A stretch of DNA of 64,000 nt from the NCBI GenBank assembly GCA_017935345.1, contig JAGBHU010000046.1:27334-91333 (forward strand), in the 5' to 3' direction. The translations under genes and the position numbers were made by a program. The notes beneath the pieces were generated by a model. It was given only the letters and a program-made list of their open reading frames with translations. It did not search any database and was not told the origin of the DNA. Below, in pieces: positions 35,752 through 44,013 of this stretch. Position 1 is the first letter of the stretch. Every line of letters starts with the position of its first letter. This DNA comes from Coprococcus sp. GTDB taxonomy: Bacteria > Bacillota > Clostridia > Lachnospirales > Lachnospiraceae.

Positions 35752-36366
35752 CTAAACAGAAAGATTTTTCCCTTTCAGTCCTATGAAGGTCCCCTCCGGA
35801 AGTCCTCCTTCTTCATGTCCGATAAGCCACTTATTCACTGCTGTCATAAGCTTATCCTCTCCCTTGCCATGTTTTTCTGAAAGTGGATAATTGGTTCCCT
35901 TTGGCAAAACTACAACCACCTTAAATCCATTATGATTCACGTTACAAGGTGCATAATGTAATGATGTTGCATATATTTCAACACCCATACCTTTTGGCAG
36001 GAAAAATGCTTCCATTCTGGAAGTATCATATGTAAAATCTTCTTCTACATCCTGAAGCATCCCAAGAATCAGGATTGCGTCTGTCACAGCAATATTTAAT
36101 TCCGAATTCCTGTGATACTCTACTGCGTTTAAAAAATTATTATTTCCATTGCAGTAACCGACCTGTACAGGCATTTCACCAAAAGCCTTTTTCTTAAATT
36201 CTTCAGCAATATCAAGCTTTTCAAGTATTTCTACAGAAGGCTCATAAACAACATCATTTGGAAACGGCATATCTTTCATCGCTTCCATAAGCTCTGAATA
36301 ATCATATCCTGTCAGTATTCTTCCGTACTTTTTAAATCTTGAATCCTCAATACTTATTACTTCCAC
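35752..36366 (-). CDS. DUF4867-like cupin-type protein of the pentose operon
   Basis: Two starts are possible: an ATG at 36372 only two bases after AAGGAGG, or a GTG at 36366 about eight bases after it. I prefer the GTG (204 residues). The C-terminal half has GMGVEIYATSLHYAPCNV, with Glu and His placed like cupin metal ligands, and VVVVLPKGT. It resembles DUF4867, a family often found beside sugar isomerases. Function is unknown; a sugar epimerase, isomerase or mutarotase is plausible. It is the first gene of the isomerase-xylB operon. Confidence 0.75.
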   Translation of the reverse strand: MEVISIEDSRFKKYGRILTGYDYSELMEAMKDMPFPNDVVYEPSVEILEKLDIAEEFKKKAFGEMPVQVGYCNGNNNFLNAVEYHRNSELNIAVTDAILILGMLQDVEEDFTYDTSRMEAFFLPKGMGVEIYATSLHYAPCNVNHNGFKVVVVLPKGTNYPLSEKHGKGEDKLMTAVNKWLIGHEEGGLPEGTFIGLKGKNLSV

Positions 36367-36391
36367 AAACATTCCTCCTTAAAATAATCAT

Positions 36392-36426
36392 CAATTATTG
36401 CTTTTTTTATTTAATTTATGTATATT
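36392..36426 (+). promoter_or_regulatory. Divergent promoter region of the araC-like gene with shared 15-bp operator
   Basis: The plus promoter is TTGCTT (36398-36403), 17 bp, TATATT (36421-36426). The 15-bp word CAATTATTGCTTTTT (36392-36406) overlaps the -35. It is identical to a word in the promoter of the binding-protein operon at 43642-43656. It also lies about 20 bases before the start of the DUF4867 gene. Confidence 0.7.
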
Positions 36427-36509
36427 ATAATAATGATGTCAGATTTGATTCAATTTTTAACTCTGATACATCACACTTTATTTTCGTGTTTAACAAAGGA
36501 GATATTTTT

Positions 36510-37397
36510 ATGATACCTGAATTAGATGGAACAAGAGAAATCGTTGCATTTCAGGAATGTCCTTCACTTCTTTTTTACAGAAATGTTGAATTTGAGGAAT
36601 ATCCGAAGCATTGGCATACTTCAATTGAAATTATCATGCCCATAGAAAATAATTATCCTGTCATATGCAACGGCACCACCTATAATTTAAATATCGGTGA
36701 CATCCTTATCGTTGCACCAGGCGTCATTCACAGCATGCCTGCTACCAAAGGTACCAGATATGTATTTCTGGTTAATTTTTCAAATTCCATATCCTCGAAA
36801 GCATTTGATTCAATCCTTTCACTGATTCAGCCGGCAATTATCATATCTCCTGAGTATTTTCCTTCCATTTATCAGCGCTGTTATAATTGCGTTGTAAACA
36901 GTGCTGACGAATATTTTGGGACTGAGCCTTTCAAAGAAGTCTCTATATACAGTGAGATTATGACACTCTTTGTTTTGATTGGCCGCTCCTATACCACCCA
37001 GAACGAAATGTTTTCAGATACACCTCCTGCCAAGCAGCAGGAATACATGAATAAATTCATGTCACTTTGTGAATATATTAACAAAAACTGTACTGAAAAA
37101 CTTACCGTTGATGATGCCGCACAGATGATAGGCTTCTCAAAATTTCATTTTTCAAGATTGTTTAAGAAGTTTACGGGTAACACCTTTTACAGCTATGTCA
37201 ACGAAAGGCGAATATCACATGCCACCCTGCTTCTTTTAGATCCCGAAAACAGCATCACAGATGTTGCAATCAATTCCGGTTTTAATTCAATATCTTCTTT
37301 TATAAGAATATTTAAAATTAACAAAGGCTGTACACCTACGGAATTCCGCAAAATACATCATTCCGGAAGCGAAATAACAAATGACAGCGAGCCATAA
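36510..37397 (+). CDS. AraC-family transcriptional regulator
   Basis: From the ATG at 36510 (AAAGGAG nine bases upstream) the protein has 295 residues. The N-terminal cupin sensor has HWHTSIEIIMPIEN and GDILIVAPGVIHSMP. The C-terminal double helix-turn-helix has LTVDDAAQMIGFSKFHFSRLFKKFTG and ITDVAINSGFNSISSFIRIFK. It diverges from the pentose catabolic operon and converges on the GH43 operon, so it is the natural regulator of both. Confidence 0.93.
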   Translation: MIPELDGTREIVAFQECPSLLFYRNVEFEEYPKHWHTSIEIIMPIENNYPVICNGTTYNLNIGDILIVAPGVIHSMPATKGTRYVFLVNFSNSISSKAFDSILSLIQPAIIISPEYFPSIYQRCYNCVVNSADEYFGTEPFKEVSIYSEIMTLFVLIGRSYTTQNEMFSDTPPAKQQEYMNKFMSLCEYINKNCTEKLTVDDAAQMIGFSKFHFSRLFKKFTGNTFYSYVNERRISHATLLLLDPENSITDVAINSGFNSISSFIRIFKINKGCTPTEFRKIHHSGSEITNDSEP

Positions 37398-37437
37398 GAT
37401 GTGTCTTTATTCCAGATGTGAATAAGACGCATCTTAT
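37394..37437. terminator. Bidirectional terminator between araC-like and GH43 genes
   Basis: ATAAGATGTGTCTTTATT pairs with AATAAGACGCATCTTAT with few mismatches. It lies between convergent genes. Confidence 0.8.
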
Positions 37438-37453
37438 TTGCCCGGCTGCGTCA

Positions 37454-38947
37454 TCAGAATGAAATTTCCTTTATCTCAAACATCCCCGTACCGGAAAACT
37501 TGAGATAAATCGGTACAATTCCATCCTCAAATAACACATCTGCAGTGATTTCAGTCCAGTCACATTTATTTTTTATATGAAATTCTCCCAAGACCTTACC
37601 GTTCTTTTCCGTAGTAACTGCAAGTGTTCCTTCTGCATTTCCACGGTATAATATTTTTAGTTCCTGATTTCCTTTCATCTCAAAATACTTATAACCGATT
37701 AATGTTCCGTCTGAAATTTCACTTACAAACCTGTCCTCTCCTTCATGGTTAACATTTGGAAAGCTGTCTGTATAAATTTTATTGCAGCCATGTGGCATTT
37801 TGCCGTTCGATAAATTGCAGCAGATTACCGCCGGATATGAACCGCTTGCAACAAGGGGTCCACCATTTAATCCACAGGAGGTTATTTCCACCTGCTTAAT
37901 TGTTCCATCTGCTTCAATCTTAATTTTTTCCGCACATGCCTGACGGCTGTAATCAGACTTGTGCGTGAGTCTGTGATAAAATACATACCATTCTCCGTTT
38001 ATGTATTCTATGCTTCCATGTGTAGTTCCCGTCATATTCAGTTTATCTTCAAGAGTTCTACCATTGATGCCGACATCTCCGTTTGATACGATAGTTCCGC
38101 CAAAGGTAAAATCCCTGTCCGGATAATCACTTGTGGCATAACAGAGTTCATGATTCTGTACTGACGAATAGATAAAATAATATTTATCATCAATCTTCCT
38201 CATGGAGCTTGCTTCAAAAAACGGATGCTCTTCAAAGGAAGTTCCCTTTACTTTATATGGAATGAGATGTTTCGCAGGCTCCTTAAGCGTCAGCATGTCA
38301 TCCTCCAGCTCCATTACAATGGAACCCATAACACTGTCTTTCTTCGCCTTCTCAATAATAACTTCCCTGCTTCTGTTAAACATCTTCATTTCTTCCTGAA
38401 TCAGTTCTTCATTTTCAAAAAAGCCTTCTTCTTCCTCAAATCCATACCATGTTCCTGTGTATAAAAAGATTCGTCCGTTATCATTTATCAAGCCGGGATC
38501 AAAGCACACGTAATCCTGTGCAGGCTCTCCGTTTTTATTTCTTACATATCCGAGATATTCATATTTTCCGGCAGGAGTATCACAAACCGCAACCTGAATA
38601 GGGCCGAAATATCCTCCGTTTCCAAATGGTCCGGACATACAATAATAAAGGTAATAACGCCCGTCATTGCCCTTTACGACATCAGGCGCATACATATATT
38701 TTCTTTCATTATAATCCGGGTCCTGCTCAGCACGGTAGATTACACCCTCACATCTCCAGTCCTTAAGATTATTTACAGGTGCGGAATAAACTGTATAATC
38801 AAGCATACAGAAGGTTTCTCCGCCTTCCTTATCATGTGAGCCATAAATATATACTCTGTCTCCAAAGACATGTGGTTCTCCATCAGGAATACATTCGTAA
38901 ATTGGCAAAAACGGATTAAATACCTGTTTATTTCTGATATTAGCCAT
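37454..38947 (-). CDS. Intracellular GH43-family glycosidase (xylosidase/arabinosidase)
   Basis: From the ATG at 38947 (AGGAGA upstream) the protein has 497 residues and no signal peptide. GH43 five-blade catalytic residues are visible: general base D22 in CIPDGEPHVFGD, the pKa-modulating Asp in YMYAPDVV, and the acid Glu in HPFFEASSMRK. The last 110 residues are a beta-rich module (FEMKGNQELKILYRGNAEG) resembling a carbohydrate-binding domain. It likely removes xylose or arabinose from imported oligosaccharides. It is last in the ABC importer operon. Confidence 0.92.
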   Translation of the reverse strand: MANIRNKQVFNPFLPIYECIPDGEPHVFGDRVYIYGSHDKEGGETFCMLDYTVYSAPVNNLKDWRCEGVIYRAEQDPDYNERKYMYAPDVVKGNDGRYYLYYCMSGPFGNGGYFGPIQVAVCDTPAGKYEYLGYVRNKNGEPAQDYVCFDPGLINDNGRIFLYTGTWYGFEEEEGFFENEELIQEEMKMFNRSREVIIEKAKKDSVMGSIVMELEDDMLTLKEPAKHLIPYKVKGTSFEEHPFFEASSMRKIDDKYYFIYSSVQNHELCYATSDYPDRDFTFGGTIVSNGDVGINGRTLEDKLNMTGTTHGSIEYINGEWYVFYHRLTHKSDYSRQACAEKIKIEADGTIKQVEITSCGLNGGPLVASGSYPAVICCNLSNGKMPHGCNKIYTDSFPNVNHEGEDRFVSEISDGTLIGYKYFEMKGNQELKILYRGNAEGTLAVTTEKNGKVLGEFHIKNKCDWTEITADVLFEDGIVPIYLKFSGTGMFEIKEISF

Positions 38948-38963
38948 AAATCTATCTCCTAAA

Positions 38964-39449
38964 CTATAATTTTTCATCAAAGTAATCTATAACAATTTTC
39001 AGCAAGTCACCTTCCCTTGCACTTTTCGGAACTCCCATATACATATTCGCATTATCAACAGGTGCATAGGAAAGAAGAAATCCATTCTCCAGCATAAGCT
39101 TCATTTCATTTTCAGGAGCAATTACCAAATCGATTACATCGCAGCCGATTTTGGCGGCAAAAGCCTGCGAACCATACGGATCAGAAACACTTATGGCCTG
39201 TATACTTACGCTTTTACCCGTTTTCTCTTCAATTTCATTTTCGTATGTCAGGCATTCCTCCTGCGTAACTTTATCGCTATAAATAAGTACGCAGACATCT
39301 CCTGTTTCTCCAGACAGAAAAATTGATTTTATTAAAATCCCCATAACAATTAAAACACCTAAAACCGCTATGAACGGCAGACTGTAATAATCAAAAAGCC
39401 ATCTTAACTTCTGCCTGAAGGTCATTTCTTTAAATTCTTCTTTCGCCAT
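38964..39449 (-). CDS. Single-pass membrane protein with extracytoplasmic binding-protein-like domain
   Basis: The 161-residue product has one membrane segment (residues 25-50: LPFIAVLGVLIVMGILIKSIF) and an exported domain (VCVLIYSDKVTQEECLTYENEI...VIDLVIAPENEMKLMLENG) that resembles a minimal piece of a solute-binding fold. It lies between YesL and GH43 genes, 15 or so bases from each. No family name is known to me. It may assist the permease complex or sensing. Confidence 0.65.
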   Translation of the reverse strand: MAKEEFKEMTFRQKLRWLFDYYSLPFIAVLGVLIVMGILIKSIFLSGETGDVCVLIYSDKVTQEECLTYENEIEEKTGKSVSIQAISVSDPYGSQAFAAKIGCDVIDLVIAPENEMKLMLENGFLLSYAPVDNANMYMGVPKSAREGDLLKIVIDYFDEKL

Positions 39450-39455
39450 ATCAGG

Positions 39456-40097
39456 CTATGCACCTGCCTTTTCCTCTTTTTCTTCTAACCCTGTAAATAT
39501 ACTGCCAATAATCATGGCTATAAAGTATCCCGAAAAACTGAATCCATACAAAAACCAAAACCATACAAAATAATTCGAGGTCATCATAAGTACAACCGGT
39601 AAAAAGCTTATGATCAAAATGCATACAGTCTTTGGAAAGAATGCAAATATTAATAAAGCGGCATTCCTTGCAGCATTTTTCACATCTGTCTTATATCTGG
39701 ACAGTATGGCAAAAAAGTATTGTAAAAACACAATCACAAATATCAGAATAAGACCGATACTGATACCTGCAGGTATAAACAGCCCTCCCAATTTATCTAA
39801 TGCCCCCTGATATATCAGATATGCATTACTTAAAAGAACGACAAGTACACAAAATGCAAGCATCCATACCGGTGTTGCTTTTTTCAGGCTGCCCTTAAAT
39901 TCTTTAAAGAATACTGAGGTCACCGTTCCTTCTTCTCCTACTGCCATTTTGATTAAAACTCTGTACATTGCAGTAAATGCCGCCCCTGCCGTTACGACAG
40001 GGAGTGCACATATCAGTGTTAAAATATTTAACCATACGAGGTCCGTTACTTTTCCAACAAAGCGGAAGAAAGGATTTTCCATGCTGAAAATATACAT
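39456..40097 (-). CDS. YesL-family (DUF624) membrane protein
   Basis: The 213-residue protein has about five membrane segments. The DUF624 features are FFRFVGKVTDLVWLNILTLICALPVVTAGAAFTAMY (in outline) and a Lys-rich loop. YesL-like proteins are routinely encoded with Gram-positive sugar importers; their role is unknown. It starts one base from the preceding permease gene's stop. Confidence 0.9.
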   Translation of the reverse strand: MYIFSMENPFFRFVGKVTDLVWLNILTLICALPVVTAGAAFTAMYRVLIKMAVGEEGTVTSVFFKEFKGSLKKATPVWMLAFCVLVVLLSNAYLIYQGALDKLGGLFIPAGISIGLILIFVIVFLQYFFAILSRYKTDVKNAARNAALLIFAFFPKTVCILIISFLPVVLMMTSNYFVWFWFLYGFSFSGYFIAMIIGSIFTGLEEKEEKAGA

Positions 40098-40098
40098 A

Positions 40099-41034
40099 TT
40101 ACTCCTTTACACCTCCCAATGCTACACCGGCAATAATGTACTTAGAAAGCAGGAAGTAAACTATAAAGATTGGAAGTACCGTGAGTGTAAGCCCGAGATA
40201 AACCGAACCATACTCTGTTTTGTAAATATCTCCCTTCAGCAGACTTACCATGATAGGCATCGTATACTTATCCTGTCTTGTAAGAAGTATCATCGGTAAA
40301 AACAGGTTGTTCCAGCTTGCCACAAATGAGAATATTGCCTGTGTCGCTATCGCCGGCTTCATGATAGGAAGCACAATCCTGTTAAACGTATAAAACTCTC
40401 CGGAACCGTCAATTCGCGCCGAGTTAATGATATCCAGATGCAATGACGGTATCATAAACTGTCTCATAAAGAACACACATGTCGGCGCTGCTATTGCCGG
40501 AAGTATGAGCGGCAGAAAATTGTTCGTCAAATGAATCTTATAAACAAACTGATAAAATCCTATACTTACAAGCTGTGACGGAATCATCATTACAGCCATT
40601 ATAAATGTAAAAAACGGCTTTCTAAGCTTCCATTCATAAACCACAATCGCGTATGCCGTAAGTGTTGAGAAATAAACCGTACAGAGAGTTGAACATACCG
40701 AAATAATCATGGAGTTCATAAATCCCACCATAGGATTAAAGCTCTTACCTGTTAATATCTTAAAATTGTCTATAAGATATTTTGACGGTATCAGAGATAA
40801 AGCATGTTGCTGAATCTCCGTTGTACTTCTTGTGGCATTTACTACCATTATTAAAAACGGCATAATGCTAAGGAGTGCAAGAATAATGCACAAAATATAA
40901 ATTAAAAATTTGGAAACACGAGGTCTTTTACCCTTTTTTAATTGTGCCGACACTGCTATGGCTGTCATTTTAGTATCCACTGCTTTATTCTTTTTTTTCT
41001 GCACTGGGTTTCCTTTTTTATTTTTCTTTGCCAT
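40099..41034 (-). CDS. Carbohydrate ABC transporter permease, MalG type
   Basis: The 311-residue protein has six predicted membrane segments and the permease EAA-type motif (INSARIDGSGEFYTFNRIVLPIMKP). The N-terminus is Lys-rich. With the MalF-type partner it forms the channel of the importer. Confidence 0.94.
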   Translation of the reverse strand: MAKKNKKGNPVQKKKNKAVDTKMTAIAVSAQLKKGKRPRVSKFLIYILCIILALLSIMPFLIMVVNATRSTTEIQQHALSLIPSKYLIDNFKILTGKSFNPMVGFMNSMIISVCSTLCTVYFSTLTAYAIVVYEWKLRKPFFTFIMAVMMIPSQLVSIGFYQFVYKIHLTNNFLPLILPAIAAPTCVFFMRQFMIPSLHLDIINSARIDGSGEFYTFNRIVLPIMKPAIATQAIFSFVASWNNLFLPMILLTRQDKYTMPIMVSLLKGDIYKTEYGSVYLGLTLTVLPIFIVYFLLSKYIIAGVALGGVKE

Positions 41035-41037
41035 TAT

Positions 41038-42021
41038 CTACACACCCACTTTCTTAGCCTTCTGTTTCATCTCTTTTTTTGCCTTCTTCATCTGCTTTCT
41101 TTCCGCTACTTCTGAACGGTCTCGAAGGAGATAGAATACAATAACCGAAAGGATTGCAATGATAACAAACATAATCATACTTGCAGCAGATGCACGGTTA
41201 TACATATAACTGCCGCTGAATGCCTGGTTATATATAAAGCAGCTTGTTGTAAGAGTAGCGTTGTCAGGTCCGCTCTTTGCAACGAGAAGCTGTGGAATGT
41301 CAAACATCTGAAGACCACCAATTAAGCTTGTAACAAGCGTATATACAAGGATTGTTCTTAAATTCGGCAGCGTTACATAAAGGAATTTCTGCCATCCCGA
41401 AGCTCCGTCAATATCGGCAGCCTCATAGATATCCGGATTAATGCCAAGGATACCTGAAATCAGTATAATCATCGTATTTCCATACCACATCCAGAACTGG
41501 ATAAAGGATACAACACCTCTTGCCACTGACTTATCCTGCATGAAAAAGTATGGTTTATCAAGTATTCCAAGTGATACCAGTAAATCATTAATCGGTCCCA
41601 TAGGATATCCAAACAGCGAGCCAAAAAGGAGCGCTACTGTCGCAGCAGTGATAATATTAGGCATATAAAATACTACCTTGAAAAAGCCCTGTCCCTTAAT
41701 CTTGTGCCTTTTACTTGTAAAGATAGCAGCAAGAAAGAGTGCCAGAAGAATCTGAGGTAAGAAATTCCATAACCAGAGTCTGAACGTATTACCAAGTGCC
41801 GTTTTAAACGACTGTGATTCTAAAATTGTTTTGTAATTCTGGAACGGATCATCCAGAAAATTAAAAGAAACTGCACCTAACCCCTTTAAATCCGTAAAAC
41901 CTATGATAATAGTATATATAATCGGATAAAGAGTAAATAATGCAAATGTAACTACAAACGGAATGCTGAATATATAACCATATTTTGCATATGATATTTT
42001 CTTGTTCCTTCTCTTTTTCAT
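41038..42021 (-). CDS. Carbohydrate ABC transporter permease, MalF type
   Basis: From the ATG at 42021 (GGAGG eight bases upstream) the protein has 327 residues. It has six membrane segments and the EAA loop YEAADIDGASGWQKFLYVTLPNL. It ends with a very basic tail (KQMKKAKKEMKQKAKK). It lies between the binding-protein and MalG-type genes. Confidence 0.94.
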   Translation of the reverse strand: MKKRRNKKISYAKYGYIFSIPFVVTFALFTLYPIIYTIIIGFTDLKGLGAVSFNFLDDPFQNYKTILESQSFKTALGNTFRLWLWNFLPQILLALFLAAIFTSKRHKIKGQGFFKVVFYMPNIITAATVALLFGSLFGYPMGPINDLLVSLGILDKPYFFMQDKSVARGVVSFIQFWMWYGNTMIILISGILGINPDIYEAADIDGASGWQKFLYVTLPNLRTILVYTLVTSLIGGLQMFDIPQLLVAKSGPDNATLTTSCFIYNQAFSGSYMYNRASAASMIMFVIIAILSVIVFYLLRDRSEVAERKQMKKAKKEMKQKAKKVGV

Positions 42022-42051
42022 ATACCATTCCTCCAATGGTTAAGCTCATTT

Positions 42052-42093
42052 TATAAAAATGGAGGACGATGAAAACGCTTCACCGCCTCCCAT
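42052..42093 (-). terminator. Stem-loop between binding-protein and permease genes (partial terminator)
   Basis: On the minus strand GGGAGGCGGTGAA and TTCATCGTCCTCC form a stem with few mismatches, followed by ATTTTTATA. Such elements let the binding protein be made in excess over the permeases. Confidence 0.7.
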
Positions 42094-42119
42094 AAATCTG
42101 TTATTTCTTCAATTACTTA

Positions 42120-43574
42120 TTACTTTACGACTATATCTATATTGTCCTTAATGTTCTGCTTAAAGGCTTCAATAGCTTCTTCCTTGGATTTCTCACCTGA
42201 GGTATAAGTTCTTACAGCATCTCTCCAATACTGATTGATTGTTTCATCGTACTGTGTTAAGTTCTTACCATTTGCATAATCATTTGCAGGAACAAAATAA
42301 TCAAACATGTTCTGTCCGCCGAGGAAATCAAGTGAACCGTCTGAAATCGTCATTACAGCACCTGATGCAACAGCATCCTTTGTTCCGCCTTCGCCATTAA
42401 GTGTTCCATTTGCCCACATATACTGAAGTCCGTCTTCGCCATAGTTCAGTGTAATCCACTCAATAATTTCGCCTACAGCTTCCTTCTTTTCAGAATTGTT
42501 GTTTGCAAGTAACCATGTACCACCCCAGAAGAAACCAATTGGTGGATCACATACTGCCCAGTCACCATATGTACCCTGTCCTACTGCCTCGCCACCACAG
42601 TTCGGAGCAATTGTGTAGTTAATCAGCCATGCAGGTCCGAAGAAACCAAAGATTTCCTTTTCGCCTTCGCCCTTCATATCTGCAAACCATGCATCCTGCC
42701 AATCCTGCGTATCGTTTGTGTAGCCATTGTCTTTCAGCTTCTTGGAAAGATCCATGAATTCTTCTCTCTTTGGATCGATGTAAAGCTCACCGTCCACGAT
42801 CCAGCCCTTATCTGAGCTGTTCTCAACTGCATGCCAAAGATCTCCATCACCGGAAATAATTCCATATCCCTTGCCCTTTAATGTCTCAGCAGTTTCAAAG
42901 AACTTATCCCATGAACCTGAGCCACCGCCGATCAGCTTGCTGATTTCAGCAGGATCATCTGTTCCAAATACATCTTTAGCGATTGATCTTCTGTAAATAA
43001 AGCAACCGCCTGTTGCCTGATATCCTAATGCAACAACATCTCCATTTGGATTTGTTCCTATATCAACTGAATACTGAGCAATCTGTGCATCTTTAATTGC
43101 AGTGTCAACATCAATACCAAGATCTGCATAAGGAGCAGCATATGAACTTGCATCTCCCTGTGTATACTTCAGTACGAATGCCGCCTCAGCGCAATACATG
43201 TCCGGTGCATCCGCTCCTCCTGAAGCAAGCGCCTGATCAAGTGCCGGCTGATAAGCTCCGTCCGTGGTTGCTATGATTGTCGTTTCGACATCATATTCAA
43301 AGTCCGGATGCGTTTCTAAGAACTTATCTACCATTCCGGGTACCTCATCGGTAAATGCCCATAAATTGATTGTTCCTTTCTTTTCTCCTGATGATGAAGT
43401 GTCCTTTTCGGTATCACTTGTGTCCTTCTGAGTTTCAGATGAGTTTCCTCCACTCTCACTACTGCTGCCACCTGACTTGCCATCTCCGCAACCGGTTAAG
43501 CACCCTGCCATCATAGCCATGCAAAGGCTGACTGCCATTACTTTCTTGGTTATTTTTTTCCAATTTTTTCTCAT
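42120..43574 (-). CDS. Extracellular sugar-binding lipoprotein of ABC importer
   Basis: The 484-residue protein has a lipoprotein signal (AMMAGCLTGCGDG), a Ser/Gly/Asp-rich linker, and a family 1 sugar-binding fold (KKGTINLWAFTDEVPGMVDKFLE; APDMYCAEAAFVLKY). It delivers oligosaccharides to the adjacent permeases. Its start follows AGGAGG. Its promoter carries two half-sites of the putative AraC-type operator. Confidence 0.94.
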   Translation of the reverse strand: MRKNWKKITKKVMAVSLCMAMMAGCLTGCGDGKSGGSSSESGGNSSETQKDTSDTEKDTSSSGEKKGTINLWAFTDEVPGMVDKFLETHPDFEYDVETTIIATTDGAYQPALDQALASGGADAPDMYCAEAAFVLKYTQGDASSYAAPYADLGIDVDTAIKDAQIAQYSVDIGTNPNGDVVALGYQATGGCFIYRRSIAKDVFGTDDPAEISKLIGGGSGSWDKFFETAETLKGKGYGIISGDGDLWHAVENSSDKGWIVDGELYIDPKREEFMDLSKKLKDNGYTNDTQDWQDAWFADMKGEGEKEIFGFFGPAWLINYTIAPNCGGEAVGQGTYGDWAVCDPPIGFFWGGTWLLANNNSEKKEAVGEIIEWITLNYGEDGLQYMWANGTLNGEGGTKDAVASGAVMTISDGSLDFLGGQNMFDYFVPANDYANGKNLTQYDETINQYWRDAVRTYTSGEKSKEEAIEAFKQNIKDNIDIVVK

Positions 43575-43635
43575 AAATGAACCTCCTATTTTTACTTATA
43601 TAGTAATTAAATAGTATTCCAATTTTGTACGAATA

Positions 43636-43678
43636 TCTATACAATTATTGCTTTTTGATTATCAAAAATTGCTTTTTT
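43636..43678 (-). promoter_or_regulatory. Promoter and candidate AraC-type direct-repeat operator of the importer operon
   Basis: On the minus strand TTGATA (43660-43665), 18 bp, TATAGA (43636-43641). ATTGCTTTTT occurs on the plus strand at 43647-43656 and 43668-43677, exactly 21 bp apart, the spacing typical of AraC-family half-sites. The first is part of the 15-bp word shared with the araC-like promoter. Confidence 0.65.
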
Positions 43679-43882
43679 GTTTTCATTTTCTTTTGTACTT
43701 TTTAATCAAAATTTATCAAATTCTTTTGTATGATTAGCAAAAACCTCTAATTTTTACATAATTTTAATTGCATTTTATTTACTGTTTTATATATAAAAAG
43801 CATTTTTTATTCATTTGCAACCTGCTTTATTGTCAATTCAATCACAGAAATGACAACGATATCTTTTTTACTTATAAAAAGA
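43679..43882. other. AT-rich intergenic sequence
   Basis: This stretch upstream of the importer promoter is strongly AT-rich. I see no gene or clear structure in it. Confidence 0.4.
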
Positions 43883-43932
43883 AGCCTGAAAGATATTCCG
43901 CTTCACAAAATAGCTTTGTACCTTTCAGGCTC
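43883..43932 (-). terminator. Terminator after the nfnB-like gene
   Basis: AGCCTGAAAG (43883-43892) pairs perfectly with CTTTCAGGCT (43922-43931). On the minus strand TTCTTTTTATAAG follows. Confidence 0.8.
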
Positions 43933-44013
43933 ATTTTTCATCTATATGATTCCTCGGATATATATTTACTAATACGACAAAATCCGAACCACATATCTAA
44001 TTATCTTCATTTT

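Noticed and set aside
42070..42083. TGAAAACGCTTCAC resembles a catabolite-responsive element
   Set aside because: It is one base short of the consensus and is explained as part of the intercistronic hairpin.
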